Positions 19,206-28,356 of a DNA stretch of 64,000 nucleotides are shown here, piece after piece. The position numbers and the translations under genes are program-made. The stretch is taken from NCBI RefSeq assembly GCF_000224335.1, contig NZ_AFXZ01000012.1:62001-126000 (forward strand), in the 5' to 3' direction. The notes below the pieces were generated by a model. It did not search any database, was not told the DNA's origin, and saw only the letters and a program-made list of their open reading frames with translations. Numbering within the stretch: the first letter of the stretch is position 1; the number at the start of each line of letters is the position of its first letter. The DNA comes from Bizionia argentinensis JUB59. Its GTDB lineage: Bacteria > Bacteroidota > Bacteroidia > Flavobacteriales > Flavobacteriaceae.

Positions 19206-22200
19206 TTAATACTTCACAAACTTGATATTCCGAATTTCACCCGATGTCTTTTCTAGTTTTAAGATATAAATACCATCGTTTATGTGAGCGATATCAATTC
19301 TATTGGAATCTAAACTCTTAATATGAACAACTTGTTTTCCTTCAATTGAATAAATATGAGCCGAATCAATAACGTTTAAATCGTTGACACCAAATATTTG
19401 AAGGTTATCAGTCTTTTTATCAAATGTGACGAATACATTCAAACTCGTCTCTAATGTACCCGTACTTAAAGTAGCTCTTTGATAAACGATAGAGTAACGA
19501 TTAGTATATTCACCCCCTTTAAAGCTAATAGATGCCGCTTTCTCTTTTAAGTTATAAAATCGATTTTCTAAATTATCTTTTAAATAAACTGGTGTATTTT
19601 TTGGAAAATTAATTGTTTCGCTTAAGCTAATAGTGTAATTCCCAGGTGTTTTAATTTTTATGAATAACGGTATATCGTCTTCGATATTGAACTCGTTTAA
19701 ACCTTGAATGACTAATAAATTATCAGCCCCATCCCATAACATGGTGTCGGGATAATTGCTATTATCAGCTGCATCATAACCCTTGTCAAAACCTGCTGAA
19801 GCATTTTTATCGTAACCTAAAGCAATTTGTCTTGTTCTATTTAAAGGATCAGTTAAGTTTAACCAAAACTTGGTTCTTGTATCAGTATTTGCTCTTGAAG
19901 CACTTTCTCTATAAAATACAGACTCATCCAAAGATTCTTTAGCAAATACACGTTGTGCATTATTAAATTTTAAATTACCTGCCGCATTTATATTCACAAA
20001 AAAACCTTGAGCTACTGCTATATTATTTGTCGGTTTACCTTTTGTACTTATGCCGCCATTAGTATCTCCTGCCGCCTCACCAGCTGCAACACCTGCCATT
20101 AAATTTAAGGTAGCATAACCACCTTGATAATCCCTTAAAACATGGGTGTTATTTGTTTCAAATTGTTCATAAAAATATAGGGTACCATCTATTACGTCTA
20201 AATTATCTATAATAAACTGCGTTGCGTCTAAAGCGGAAGGATACGGGTTACCAGTTAAAACTTCAATACCAGAAAATACTCCAACGTTATAATTACCATT
20301 ATTAGGTGTTCCTCTAAATACATATTCTTGGTCTGAATCAGAATTCCCCGACCCTTTCATGGTATAGCCAATTCCCGGAACTATAAGTCGGTTATCACCT
20401 ATATGGCGCCAGTCAGCATAATTATTTTGCGTACCATAAAACGTATAAAGCCATTTACTGCTTAACGTTCGTGTATTAAAATTAGCATTATTTTGATGTG
20501 AGAAAGTTAAAACGCCGTTATTATCTTCTAAATACTTTACTTTCCATAGACCGTTTCTGTTTACAGGTGCACTCCAATAATTATAATTATATAAATTACT
20601 AGTACCTTGTTGTCTAATTTTTAAACTTCCACTTCCCGAATTAGAGGTTTCACCAATGTGTTTTTGAACAAGCTGGGCTTCTCCAAATAAATCAATTTCA
20701 CCATTATTTACTATTCTATTTTGAACGGTAAGCTTTAAATCATTAGCAAGGTTCAATTTTGCACCAGCTGAAACTTCTATTTCACACACATAAGCATTTG
20801 CATTTAAAGTGGCTGTACCCGAAGAAATCAATAATGTTTTATTAGCATCTAAAGCTGATGGTGCACCTCCCGGTCCTGAACCTCCACTAAAGCTTGAGCC
20901 ATTCCATATGATTAGCTCGTTTTTTCGATAACGTAATGTAAAATGACTACCATCACTGATGTCTAAACCACTTGCGGTAGCTGTTCCTCCAGAAACTGTT
21001 AATGGATATATGGATTGTGGACTTGAAAAAATGGCATTATATTGATTGGCTGTCCCTAAAGAATAGTCATAACTATCAGAACCTACGACGAGTTCTAAAG
21101 AATGACAACCAGAAATTTCCGGAAAGCTAGAGATATCGAATGTCATATCTACGGTTCCTAAATTTTGAGCGCCTTCACTTTTACTAACGCGCCAAATCGT
21201 GTTTAAGTGTTGATGATTATGGATAATTCCAGCGTTATCTTCAGCAGGAATTTCAGCATTAAAATTATAAGTAGAACCCATAATATTCTGTCCCCAGAAT
21301 AAATATTTGTCATTTGTTGCACTTAAGTCACTTGGATTATTAACGCGAACTATTCCACTACCTTGAGAGTCTAGATGTGCTGTACCACTAATTCTAGCGA
21401 TACCTGCAACATGATGATCAAACTCCCCATTAACCGCATTATCTTGAGTATAAAAATTATTTACTACTAACGGTGTATTATATTTAGCCGATAAATAGTT
21501 GTGTACAATGGTTCTTTCTGCGATATTCAATTTATAATTAAAATGAATAATTTCAGCAAGTTCTTCAGTGGCATAGCGCCCATCACCCACATTTAACTGA
21601 CCAATAATCAAAGGCGCAGATGAAGCAAGAACCTTATTAGACTGCTCCCTAGCTGTTATTAAAATGTTTCCATTTTTTGACATAGAGCTTCGAGCATTTT
21701 CGACTAAACCTCCATCAAAATCAAAACTTAATACATAATTGGTATTGTTAGAAAAAGCATGAGATGAATCGTAACGGTTATCGGAGTTAGTTATATCATT
21801 TGTTAGTCTGTTATTATAAAAGAAAAAAGTGTAAGCATATTGATTATTTGAAGTATTATATCCATTCCTTTTAGATACTATAGCTTGCACACTTTGTGAA
21901 CTACCCAGTCCTTTTGGTTTAACTACGGTAAAATAATTAATAGAAGTAGTTCCATCCAAAATATCAGCATCTTCAACGCGCAGCCAATCATTATTACCAT
22001 CAAAATCAATAGACGGATAATTATTAAATGTCGATACACTTTTAAAAGTAGGTCTTCCAGTTGATACTGTTTGATTAGCATGGTTGGCATTACCAGAAGC
22101 ATCTTGCCAAGTAGTAACTCCCTCTCCGTTAGCTAAATTGACATCATCTGCTTTTAACCATAAACCGTTGGTTGTATTGTTCCCAACACCTCCCGGTCCT

Positions 22201-22271
22201 GTTTGTGATAATAATGGATTTGTAAAAAAGAAAATAGCAATAAAAAGTAGGAAGTGTAAGTGTTGTTTCAT
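19206..22271 (-). CDS. Large secreted protein with LamG-like N-terminus and type IX sorting domain
   Basis: The product is ~1,021 residues with a signal peptide (FLLFIAIFFFTNPLLSQ). Residues ~25-270 look like a concanavalin/LamG-type beta-sandwich: WLKADD, VTTWQDASGNANHA, PSIDFDGNNDWL. The middle part is Ser/Asn/Gly-rich with repeated beta strands. The last ~80 residues, beginning after LETSLNVFVTFDKKTD, form a type A sorting domain ending IRNIKFVKY. It should be exported by the type IX system and attached to the cell surface, perhaps binding glycans. I prefer the ATG at 22271 over 22286 because a TACTTTGC promoter-like element at 22300-22307 leaves almost no leader for the earlier ATG. Confidence 0.82.
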   Translation of the reverse strand: MKQHLHFLLFIAIFFFTNPLLSQTGPGGVGNNTTNGLWLKADDVNLANGEGVTTWQDASGNANHANQTVSTGRPTFKSVSTFNNYPSIDFDGNNDWLRVEDADILDGTTSINYFTVVKPKGLGSSQSVQAIVSKRNGYNTSNNQYAYTFFFYNNRLTNDITNSDNRYDSSHAFSNNTNYVLSFDFDGGLVENARSSMSKNGNILITAREQSNKVLASSAPLIIGQLNVGDGRYATEELAEIIHFNYKLNIAERTIVHNYLSAKYNTPLVVNNFYTQDNAVNGEFDHHVAGIARISGTAHLDSQGSGIVRVNNPSDLSATNDKYLFWGQNIMGSTYNFNAEIPAEDNAGIIHNHQHLNTIWRVSKSEGAQNLGTVDMTFDISSFPEISGCHSLELVVGSDSYDYSLGTANQYNAIFSSPQSIYPLTVSGGTATASGLDISDGSHFTLRYRKNELIIWNGSSFSGGSGPGGAPSALDANKTLLISSGTATLNANAYVCEIEVSAGAKLNLANDLKLTVQNRIVNNGEIDLFGEAQLVQKHIGETSNSGSGSLKIRQQGTSNLYNYNYWSAPVNRNGLWKVKYLEDNNGVLTFSHQNNANFNTRTLSSKWLYTFYGTQNNYADWRHIGDNRLIVPGIGYTMKGSGNSDSDQEYVFRGTPNNGNYNVGVFSGIEVLTGNPYPSALDATQFIIDNLDVIDGTLYFYEQFETNNTHVLRDYQGGYATLNLMAGVAAGEAAGDTNGGISTKGKPTNNIAVAQGFFVNINAAGNLKFNNAQRVFAKESLDESVFYRESASRANTDTRTKFWLNLTDPLNRTRQIALGYDKNASAGFDKGYDAADNSNYPDTMLWDGADNLLVIQGLNEFNIEDDIPLFIKIKTPGNYTISLSETINFPKNTPVYLKDNLENRFYNLKEKAASISFKGGEYTNRYSIVYQRATLSTGTLETSLNVFVTFDKKTDNLQIFGVNDLNVIDSAHIYSIEGKQVVHIKSLDSNRIDIAHINDGIYILKLEKTSGEIRNIKFVKY

Positions 22272-22670
22272 GATAGGTTTGGTCATCTTTTTAAGGCCCG
22301 CAAAGTAATTATAAAGACTGTCATAAAAATGATTTTTGTAGGATTTTAGCTAAAGGGCATATTTTATCGCTGTGAAGCGTCCATCCCTAAAAAAGTAATG
22401 AGATCTGAAGGAAAATGTAGTTATTATCAGCCTTGAATAGTTTAGAAAAGTATAGAATAATGAACGAGCCTCATTTATATTTTCTACAGCTTGCTAGGAA
22501 AACAGTATGGCTTGTTAACTTAAAGTATGCCTTTATAATTTTAAATATAAAAAGCACCCGTAAGTTTCCCGATTTTTTCGAATGGAACATACCATTGCTA
22601 AATCTCTAGTTTTTTCCAAACTATTACAATAGACAGTACGTTACTCAAAGTTAAAAGTTCGATTCTATAT
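22272..22670. other. Intergenic stretch before the island
   Basis: It holds a TACTTTGC promoter-like element (complement of 22300-22307) for the T9SS gene on the minus strand. The remaining ~360 bp have no open frame or repeat I can recognise. Confidence 0.4.
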
Positions 22671-23070
22671 TTTAAACTCGCCAAACTACTTTTCAAAATA
22701 TTAGTTTTTGCTAAAGCGTGGGCATCTTTATTCCGTTTGTTAATAAATAACTAGCTCTGGAGCGACAGCCACAAAACGTTCGTTAGCTAATTTCTTTAGA
22801 ACTGATTTAAAAAAGCCTTCAGTATATTTTAATTCTTATTCTAGCTTTTTAATTTCCTCTTCCACATCAATAGTCCTTGGTATAGGGATAAAATACTCAT
22901 TGGATTTGACACGGAAGATTAAAACACCATCCACAGCACTATCCAAATAATCTATAGCTTCTAAGTTACCTCGTTTTATATTATTCGAATCCAATGCCTT
23001 GGAAACCGGATCAATTTCAATGACCGCAAAACCAATGGCAACTTTAAATGGAATGTTTTATGCTTTTACT
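22671..23070 (-). pseudogene. Decayed duplicate of the valS 3' end
   Basis: About 400 bp align with the last ~390 bp of intact valS (31144-31530) in the same orientation, with roughly four-fifths identity by eye. The minus-strand translation still reads ANERFVA.APE.VI and [24 protein letters not shown]. It is broken by in-frame TAA stops at 22836-22838 and 22740-22742, by a 1-nt length change just after the second stop relative to valS, and by a further stop near 23056. Homology fades above ~23070. It marks the left border of the precursor-peptide island, whose right border is intact valS. Confidence 0.9.
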
Positions 23071-23400
23071 TAAACACTGGTCGCGTACTTTTGGAGCTTC
23101 TTTATTATCAAAATGTCTTTATTACAAAATTCTTTTAGAAGTATCATCAATTTTTTATGTGAGCTCATCAACTTCTAGTTATTTAATCAAATAAACACAA
23201 GCTAATTTCATAACACTAACATCTAGGTAATCATAAAAGCTATTTAGAGTCAATATAAATAAAATAAAAACATAAGCTTACAACTGGTATAAAATATAAC
23301 AACTACGGTTAAACCACAATTCAACTGCGGTTTAACCGTAAAAAAACAATTTTAAAAAATGTAGTTTTAAAAATCCAGTTCTAAAAATATAAAGTTAATA
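23071..23400. other. Gene-free leader of the island
   Basis: No intact frame is present. The minus strand contains scraps of possible decayed coding sequence interrupted by several stops. The only clear structure is the inverted repeat at 23304-23340. Confidence 0.4.
23304..23340. promoter_or_regulatory. Perfect 12-bp inverted repeat upstream of the VKOR-Trx gene
   Basis: TACGGTTAAACC and GGTTTAACCGTA are perfect complements separated by 13 nt, ending 60 bp before the ATG at 23401. It could be a dimeric operator or an RNA hairpin (attenuator). Confidence 0.55.
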
Positions 23401-25017
23401 ATGCCAGAATCTATAACATTTCTCGTTCAAAGTTTACTTAGAAAAAATAAAATCAGCATTGATGATAATGAATTAGAATTACAAATAGAGAGCCACCCCT
23501 CTTACCCTAGTTTACATGCCATAACAGGAGTATTAAATCATTTCAACATTGAAAACACTGCCGTAAAAGTCCCTGTAAACAAGGAGACTTTAGAACAGAT
23601 GCCTAGTATTTTTATAGCCCAAATAAAACGAAACAACGGAAATGATTTAGTGTTAGTTTTAAAAAAGGGAACAGAATACAAACTTATTTTCGATAATAAG
23701 GTAAATGAGACTATTTCTGAATTAAATTTTTCACAACAGTTTACAGGCGTTTTGGTTGCTGTTGAAAAAAGTGAATCAGACAGTTCAAATCAAGCGAAAA
23801 CATTCAGTTATCAAAAACCACTTATTGCTTTTGCTTTTATGTTGTTTTGCTTATTGTTTTTTATATCAAACCAAGACTTGAGCGCCTCTATATATTTTAT
23901 TTTATCATTAGCAGGCGTTTCTATAAGCTATTTAATAATTCAACACGGTTTAGGATTAGACTCAAAAATAATAAGCACTATATGCTCACAAGATAGCAAA
24001 ACAACCAATTGTAATGCCGTTTTAAATTCTAAAGGAGCCACACTATATAAAAGCATAAAAATGAGTGATGTAAGCTTAATTTATTTCGTGTCTGTTAGTC
24101 TAGCTTCACTTTTATTAAGCCTAGTTGAGACTTCACTAACAGCTTTGTACATAATAAGCGTAGCTGCACTACCCATCGTTGTATATTCAATTTATTACCA
24201 AATAAAAGTTTCAAAAAACTGGTGCGTTTTATGTTTAGGTGTTGCATCAGTTTTAGTATTACAGTCATTAATATTCTTTTTTACAAATTTTAATTTTTCA
24301 TTATTAAATATAAAATCAACCTTACTAATAGGATTCTCATTTGCTATAATCTCTTCAGTGTGGTTGTTTATCAATACACTGTTAAAACAACAGCAAGCTT
24401 TTAAAAAATTGAAAATTGAATCAATTAAGTTTAAGAGAAACTTTGACTTGTTTAATACGCTTTTGCAACAATCGGAAACTATAGACACTTTATTACCTAA
24501 TACGCGTGAAATAGTTTTCGGAAACAAAAATGCGCTTTTAAATATCACAATTATTACAAACCCATTTTGTGGCCACTGTAAAGACGTTCATGATTTAGTA
24601 GAGTTACTAATTAATAAGCATCATGCAAAACTTAATATTACGGTACGGTTTAATATAAACACCGAAAATTTAGAGAGTGATGGCGTATTAGTATCTAGCA
24701 GATTGTTGGAACTGTTTCATATGGAAGGTGAAGTTTCCTGTTTAAAAGCCATGCACGATATTTACAATGATTCAGACAGCAAAAAATGGTTTATAAAGTG
24801 GGGAGCTGGCTCCGCATCAAAGAGCACTTTGAATACTTTAGAAACAGAATCTAACTGGTGTATTAAAAACAATATAAACTTTACTCCAGAAATTTTAATT
24901 AATGGTAAAGCCTACCCTAAAGCATATAATAGAACTGATTTAGAATTTTTTATTGAAGAACTACAAGAAGCTTGTCATACAAATCTAATAATAAATAATT
25001 TTCAAGAAACAATATAA
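23401..25017 (+). CDS. VKOR-thioredoxin fusion with inactive C39-like N-terminus
   Basis: The 538-residue membrane protein has three parts. Residues ~1-125 resemble a C39 peptidase-like domain (SHPSYPSLHAITGVLNHF) lacking the catalytic Cys. Residues ~140-335 are a multi-helix vitamin K epoxide reductase domain with one Cys pair region (CSQDSKTTNC) and the redox motif WCVLC near residue 276. The C-terminal part is thioredoxin/DsbA-like with FCGHC near 390-393. VKOR regenerates quinone-coupled oxidising power and the attached thioredoxin domain transfers disulfides to substrates in the periplasm. In this island, beside cysteine-rich precursor peptides, the natural reading is disulfide formation in the exported cores. 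A strong terminator follows. Confidence 0.88.
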   Translation: MPESITFLVQSLLRKNKISIDDNELELQIESHPSYPSLHAITGVLNHFNIENTAVKVPVNKETLEQMPSIFIAQIKRNNGNDLVLVLKKGTEYKLIFDNKVNETISELNFSQQFTGVLVAVEKSESDSSNQAKTFSYQKPLIAFAFMLFCLLFFISNQDLSASIYFILSLAGVSISYLIIQHGLGLDSKIISTICSQDSKTTNCNAVLNSKGATLYKSIKMSDVSLIYFVSVSLASLLLSLVETSLTALYIISVAALPIVVYSIYYQIKVSKNWCVLCLGVASVLVLQSLIFFFTNFNFSLLNIKSTLLIGFSFAIISSVWLFINTLLKQQQAFKKLKIESIKFKRNFDLFNTLLQQSETIDTLLPNTREIVFGNKNALLNITIITNPFCGHCKDVHDLVELLINKHHAKLNITVRFNINTENLESDGVLVSSRLLELFHMEGEVSCLKAMHDIYNDSDSKKWFIKWGAGSASKSTLNTLETESNWCIKNNINFTPEILINGKAYPKAYNRTDLEFFIEELQEACHTNLIINNFQETI

Positions 25018-25021
25018 AATA

Positions 25022-25050
25022 GCAAAGCCCTTTAAAAGGCTTTGCATTTT
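25022..25050 (+). terminator. Intrinsic terminator after the VKOR-Trx gene
   Basis: GCAAAGCC and GGCTTTGC form a perfect 8-bp stem with an 8-nt loop followed by ATTTT, just after the stop codon. Confidence 0.8.
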
Positions 25051-25057
25051 GAACAAT

Positions 25058-25109
25058 ATTCTCTCGCGAAGAATAGACACAAACTGTGAGTGTCTTTAAA
25101 TGTTCATGG
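25058..25109 (+). promoter_or_regulatory. Precursor leader element, copy A (palindrome + pseudoknot)
   Basis: Palindrome ATTCTCTCGCGAAGAAT at 25058-25074. Then stem 1 GACAC (25076-25080) with GTGTC (25090-25094), and interleaved stem 2 CTGTGA (25084-25089) with TCATGG (25104-25109), including two G-U pairs. The element ends 29 nt before the precursor ATG. Confidence 0.7.
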
Positions 25110-25138
25110 CAAATATAATTTTATTAAAATTTATAATT

Positions 25139-25306
25139 ATGAAAAATTTACAAAATTTAGGACAAGCTTTAACTAGAGCTGAACAGAAAACTATTAATGG
25201 AGGTAAACTCCAGTGTGATAGAAATCGAGACCGTATATGTGAACAAGTGGGACGTCAATGTGCCGAACTTTATTGTCAGTTCGTCCCTATAGATCCGATA
25301 TTTTAA
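25139..25306 (+). CDS. Double-glycine leader precursor peptide A
   Basis: A 55-residue peptide starting MKNLQNLGQALTRAEQKTINGG, a leader shared almost unchanged by five other genes in the island, followed by a 32-33 residue core with four Cys. The GG pair near residue 22 is the expected cleavage site of the C39 domain of the exporter. An ATG at 25100 in frame would lengthen the protein but lies inside the conserved RNA element. The start at 25139 is the one shared by all copies, with an A/T-rich ribosome site before it. The family is bacteriocin-like; activity is not known. Confidence 0.85.
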   Translation: MKNLQNLGQALTRAEQKTINGGKLQCDRNRDRICEQVGRQCAELYCQFVPIDPIF

Positions 25307-25311
25307 TTCTG

Positions 25312-25356
25312 TAATTCACGGCTAAAATAAATTATTTTGGCTGTGAGTTATTTTTA
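25312..25356 (+). terminator. Terminator after precursor A
   Basis: TAATTCACGGCTAAAAT pairs over 17 positions with ATTTTGGCTGTGAGTTA (three G-U pairs), followed by TTTTT. Confidence 0.8.
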
Positions 25357-25393
25357 AATAAAAAAGGGATTTAACCTTATTATTAAGGGAATA

Positions 25394-25428
25394 GACACAA
25401 ACTGTGAGTGTCTTTTAAATGTTCACGG
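25394..25428 (+). promoter_or_regulatory. Precursor leader element, copy B (pseudoknot only)
   Basis: Stem 1 GACAC (25394-25398) with GTGTC (25408-25412). Stem 2 CTGTGA (25402-25407) with TCACGG (25423-25428), one G-U pair. It ends 28 nt before the ATG at 25457. The upstream TCGCGA palindrome found in the other copies is absent here. Confidence 0.65.
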
Positions 25429-25456
25429 CGAATATAATTTATCAAAGAATTTATTA

Positions 25457-25669
25457 ATGAAAAATTTAAAGAATTTAGGAAAAGCTTTAACAAGAGCGGA
25501 GCAAAAAGAGGTTAGCGCCGGAAAAGAACCAGCCAATGGACAAGGTTGCGGCTATTATCAAATTAACTCTACAGAGCAAATTTGTTTAAATATGCCATAC
25601 AAATACCGTCCACAGTGGATTCCCCAAACGGGAATGTGTTCTATATTAGGTCAAGCCCCATGTAATTAG
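25457..25669 (+). CDS. Precursor peptide B with variant cleavage site
   Basis: The 70-residue peptide has the shared leader MKNLKNLGKALTRAEQK, but the residues before the expected cut are VSAG rather than INGG. The core of ~47 residues is the longest of the set, contains four Cys and is rich in Tyr, Pro and Gln. The Ala-Gly site is still compatible with C39 peptidases, which tolerate GA, GS or AG pairs. The gene lies 150 bp after precursor A with its own pseudoknot-like leader, and ahead of the exporter gene. Confidence 0.82.
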   Translation: MKNLKNLGKALTRAEQKEVSAGKEPANGQGCGYYQINSTEQICLNMPYKYRPQWIPQTGMCSILGQAPCN

Positions 25670-25698
25670 GGCTTTATCCTTTTTAATTTTCATGTAAA

Positions 25699-25736
25699 AA
25701 CATAGAGAGGAAGTTAATCACCTCCTTTCTATGTTA
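25699..25736 (+). terminator. Hairpin between precursor B and the exporter gene
   Basis: AACATAGAGAGGAAGT and ACCTCCTTTCTATGTT pair over 16 positions (two imperfect) around a 5-nt loop. It may terminate the precursor B transcript or attenuate entry into the exporter gene. Confidence 0.7.
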
Positions 25737-25767
25737 TTTAAAGATTAATTTTATTAAGTACGAAAAA

Positions 25768-27960
25768 CTGAAAAAATTCCCTACATATAATCAAGCAGAG
25801 TCTAAAGATTGTGGCCCAACATGTCTAAAAATCATAGCCAAGCATTATGGTAAAAATCTATCAATTACTCAAATTAGACAAATCAGCGAAACTACAAGAG
25901 AAGGTAGTAGTTTGCTTAATTTAAGTGATGCTAGTGAAACTATTGGTTTTAGAAGCTTAGGCGTTAAATTAACTTTAGAAGATTTGATAAAAGCACCATT
26001 ACCTTGTATTTTACATTGGAATAAAGATCATTATGTCGTGCTTTATAAAATAAAGAATGATACATTTTATATTTCAGATCCAGGACATGGTTTAATTACA
26101 TATACTGAAGTTGAGTTTTTAAAATTCTGGATTGGTAATAATTCTACTGCAAATACACCCGAAGGTATTGCGCTACTTTTAGACCCTACACCACAATTTT
26201 ACAGTACTGATTTTGATGAAGACGAAGAACAGAAGTTTAATTTCACTTATCTATCAAAATACCTCATCAAGTACAAAAGCTTTATTATCCAACTTTGTGT
26301 TGGCCTATTGGCTGCCAGCTTACTGCAATTAGTTGTTCCTTTTTTAACGCAAAGTGTCGTAGATGTTGGTATAAAAAATAGTGACCTCAACTTTATATAC
26401 CTTATCCTTTTTGCACAAATTGCTTTATTTATAGGCCGAACAGCTATTGAAATTATAAGAAGCTGGATTTTACTACACGTTAGTACAAGAATAAACATCT
26501 CATTAATTTCAGATTTCTTTATCAAATTAATGTTACTACCAATCTCCTATTTCGATGTTAAAATGACAGGGGATTTACTTCAGCGCATAAATGACCATAA
26601 ACGTATTGAGCAAATATTAACTACATCTTCTTTGAATGTATTATTCTCTATGGTTAATTTTATAGTATTCAGTTTTGTTCTGGCTTACTATAGCTTACAA
26701 ATTTTCAGCATATTTCTTATTGGTAGCTTTCTGTACTTTTTATGGATTAAAATTTTCTTAAAAAAACGCGCAATATTAGACTATAAACGTTTTTCTGCCT
26801 TAAGCCAAGAACAAAGCACAGTAATTGAACTTATAAATGGCATGCAAGACATTAAACTACATAATGCCGAAAAGCAAAAACGCTGGGCTTGGGAACATAC
26901 ACAAGCAAGATTATTTAAAGTATCTATAAAAAGCTTGTCTTTAGAGCAAACACAAAGTGTTGGATCCTCTTTCATCAATGAACTTAAAAATATACTTATA
27001 ACCATTCTATCAGCTAAACTAGTAATAGACGGAGAAATAACCTTGGGTATGATGTTAGCTATTTCTTACATAGTTGGACAATTGAACTCACCAGTGCAAC
27101 AGTTAATCAATTTTGTAAGAGAATTGCAAGATGCCAAAATATCATTGGACCGTTTAAGTGAGATCCACAATATGAACAATGAAGAAGTTGATCCTCAAAG
27201 TAAAATAAAAGAAATACCCAAAAGTGGAGCTATTTCAATCAAAGATGTCACTTTTAAATACACAGGATCAGATATTGAAGTGTTAAAAGATTTAAACTTA
27301 CATATTCCCCAAAAGAAAACAACGGCTATTGTTGGAACAAGCGGAAGTGGTAAAACGACTTTAATGAAGCTACTTCTGGGTTATTATAAACCAAACGAAG
27401 GCGACATTTTATTGAACCAATTTTCTTTACACAATATGTCTCAAAAATCTTGGCGAGACCATTATGGCGTTGTTATGCAAGAAGGTTATATTTTCAATGA
27501 TACCATTGCTAACAACATTGCCATTGGCGAAGAAACTGTGGACAAAACAAGATTGGCTCACGCTATTAATGTCGCAAATATTAGAGATTATATAGAATCT
27601 TTGCCCCTTTCCTATAATACAAAAATAGGAGCCGAAGGAACAGGGTTAAGTACTGGACAAAAGCAGCGCTTATTTATAGCAAGAGCAGTATATAAAAATC
27701 CTGATTATTTATTTTTTGATGAAGCAACTTCCGCTTTAGATGCCAATAACGAAAAAATTATTATGGAAAACCTAAACACTTTTTTTGAAGATAAAACAGT
27801 GGTAGTAATAGCACATAGATTAAGTACGGTTAAAAACGCCCATCAAATAGTGGTTTTGGAGCACGGAAACATTGTTGAAATCGGCAATCACCAAGAGTTA
27901 GTAGCAAAAAAAGGAAACTATTATAATCTGGTTAAAAACCAATTAGAACTAGGTAATTAA
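25768..27960 (+). CDS. C39-peptidase ABC exporter (PCAT) for double-glycine peptides
   Basis: The exporter removes the leader and moves the core across the inner membrane. From a CTG at 25768 the protein is 730 residues. The C39 peptidase has DCGPTC with the catalytic Cys at residue ~15, and His and Asp in DHYVVLY and ISDPGHG. Membrane helices follow at ~165-440, then the ABC ATPase with Walker A GTSGSGKT (~residue 521), signature LSTGQKQR and Walker B YLFFDEATSALD. No ATG, GTG or TTG is in frame before the peptidase Cys. The first TTG (25912) would delete the catalytic Cys. The homologous start would be LKKFPTYNQ, so CTG 25768 or ATT 25753 must be used if the gene is functional. It pairs with the HlyD adaptor downstream. 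Confidence 0.88.
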   Translation: MKKFPTYNQAESKDCGPTCLKIIAKHYGKNLSITQIRQISETTREGSSLLNLSDASETIGFRSLGVKLTLEDLIKAPLPCILHWNKDHYVVLYKIKNDTFYISDPGHGLITYTEVEFLKFWIGNNSTANTPEGIALLLDPTPQFYSTDFDEDEEQKFNFTYLSKYLIKYKSFIIQLCVGLLAASLLQLVVPFLTQSVVDVGIKNSDLNFIYLILFAQIALFIGRTAIEIIRSWILLHVSTRINISLISDFFIKLMLLPISYFDVKMTGDLLQRINDHKRIEQILTTSSLNVLFSMVNFIVFSFVLAYYSLQIFSIFLIGSFLYFLWIKIFLKKRAILDYKRFSALSQEQSTVIELINGMQDIKLHNAEKQKRWAWEHTQARLFKVSIKSLSLEQTQSVGSSFINELKNILITILSAKLVIDGEITLGMMLAISYIVGQLNSPVQQLINFVRELQDAKISLDRLSEIHNMNNEEVDPQSKIKEIPKSGAISIKDVTFKYTGSDIEVLKDLNLHIPQKKTTAIVGTSGSGKTTLMKLLLGYYKPNEGDILLNQFSLHNMSQKSWRDHYGVVMQEGYIFNDTIANNIAIGEETVDKTRLAHAINVANIRDYIESLPLSYNTKIGAEGTGLSTGQKQRLFIARAVYKNPDYLFFDEATSALDANNEKIIMENLNTFFEDKTVVVIAHRLSTVKNAHQIVVLEHGNIVEIGNHQELVAKKGNYYNLVKNQLELGN

Positions 27961-28000
27961 TGTCAGGTTAAGTGCAGTTGAAACCTGAATACTTAAAAAC

Positions 28001-28052
28001 ATTCTCTCGCGATGAATAGACAGAAACTGTGACTGTCTTTAAACGATCACAA
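28001..28052 (+). promoter_or_regulatory. Precursor leader element, copy C
   Basis: Palindrome-like ATTCTCTCGCGATGAAT at 28001-28017. Stem 1 GACAG (28019-28023) with CTGTC (28033-28037). Stem 2 CTGTGA (28027-28032) with TCACAA (28047-28052), five of six pairs. It ends 28 nt before the ATG. Confidence 0.7.
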
Positions 28053-28080
28053 CTTATTTAATTTATAAATATTATATATT

Positions 28081-28266
28081 ATGAAAGATTTAAAAAATTT
28101 AGGGACCGTTTTGTCTAGAGTTGAACAAAAAGCTATTAATGGAGGTTCGTTTAAACAATGCGTATGCGATCTTAACTGCGGTAGTGACCAATGGTGTTGT
28201 CAGGGGATTTGCAAGCTTAGAACACATGCTGGGTATTGTCCTGCTCAACCTTGTGAAGGTTTTTAA
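28081..28266 (+). CDS. Precursor peptide C, eight-cysteine core
   Basis: The 61-residue peptide has leader MKDLKNLGTVLSRVEQKAINGG and a 39-residue core with eight Cys, including a C-x5-CC-x3-C stretch (CGSDQWCCQGIC) preceded by an Asp-containing CDLNC. The even Cys number fits four disulfides. The leader matches precursor E almost exactly while the core is unrelated to it. It stands between the exporter and the HlyD gene with its own leader element and terminator. Confidence 0.85.
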   Translation: MKDLKNLGTVLSRVEQKAINGGSFKQCVCDLNCGSDQWCCQGICKLRTHAGYCPAQPCEGF

Positions 28267-28272
28267 TATTAT

Positions 28273-28303
28273 AAATAGGGAGATTAGACAACCTCCCTAT
28301 TTC
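28273..28303 (+). terminator. Terminator after precursor C
   Basis: AAATAGGGAG and CTCCCTATTT form a perfect 10-bp stem with extra AT pairs above it, 7 bp after the stop. Confidence 0.8.
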
Positions 28304-28356
28304 TAAATTAATTAAAAAATTTAATATTCAGAAATTATTCCATTTTTCAAAAAACC

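Noticed and set aside
25100-25138. Longer start (ATG 25100) for precursor A
   Set aside because: This ATG lies inside the pseudoknot element shared by all six cassettes. The start at 25139 matches the common leader.
28121-28306. 61-codon frame overlapping precursor C
   Set aside because: It lies within precursor C in another frame, lacks a leader or any motif and runs through the terminator.
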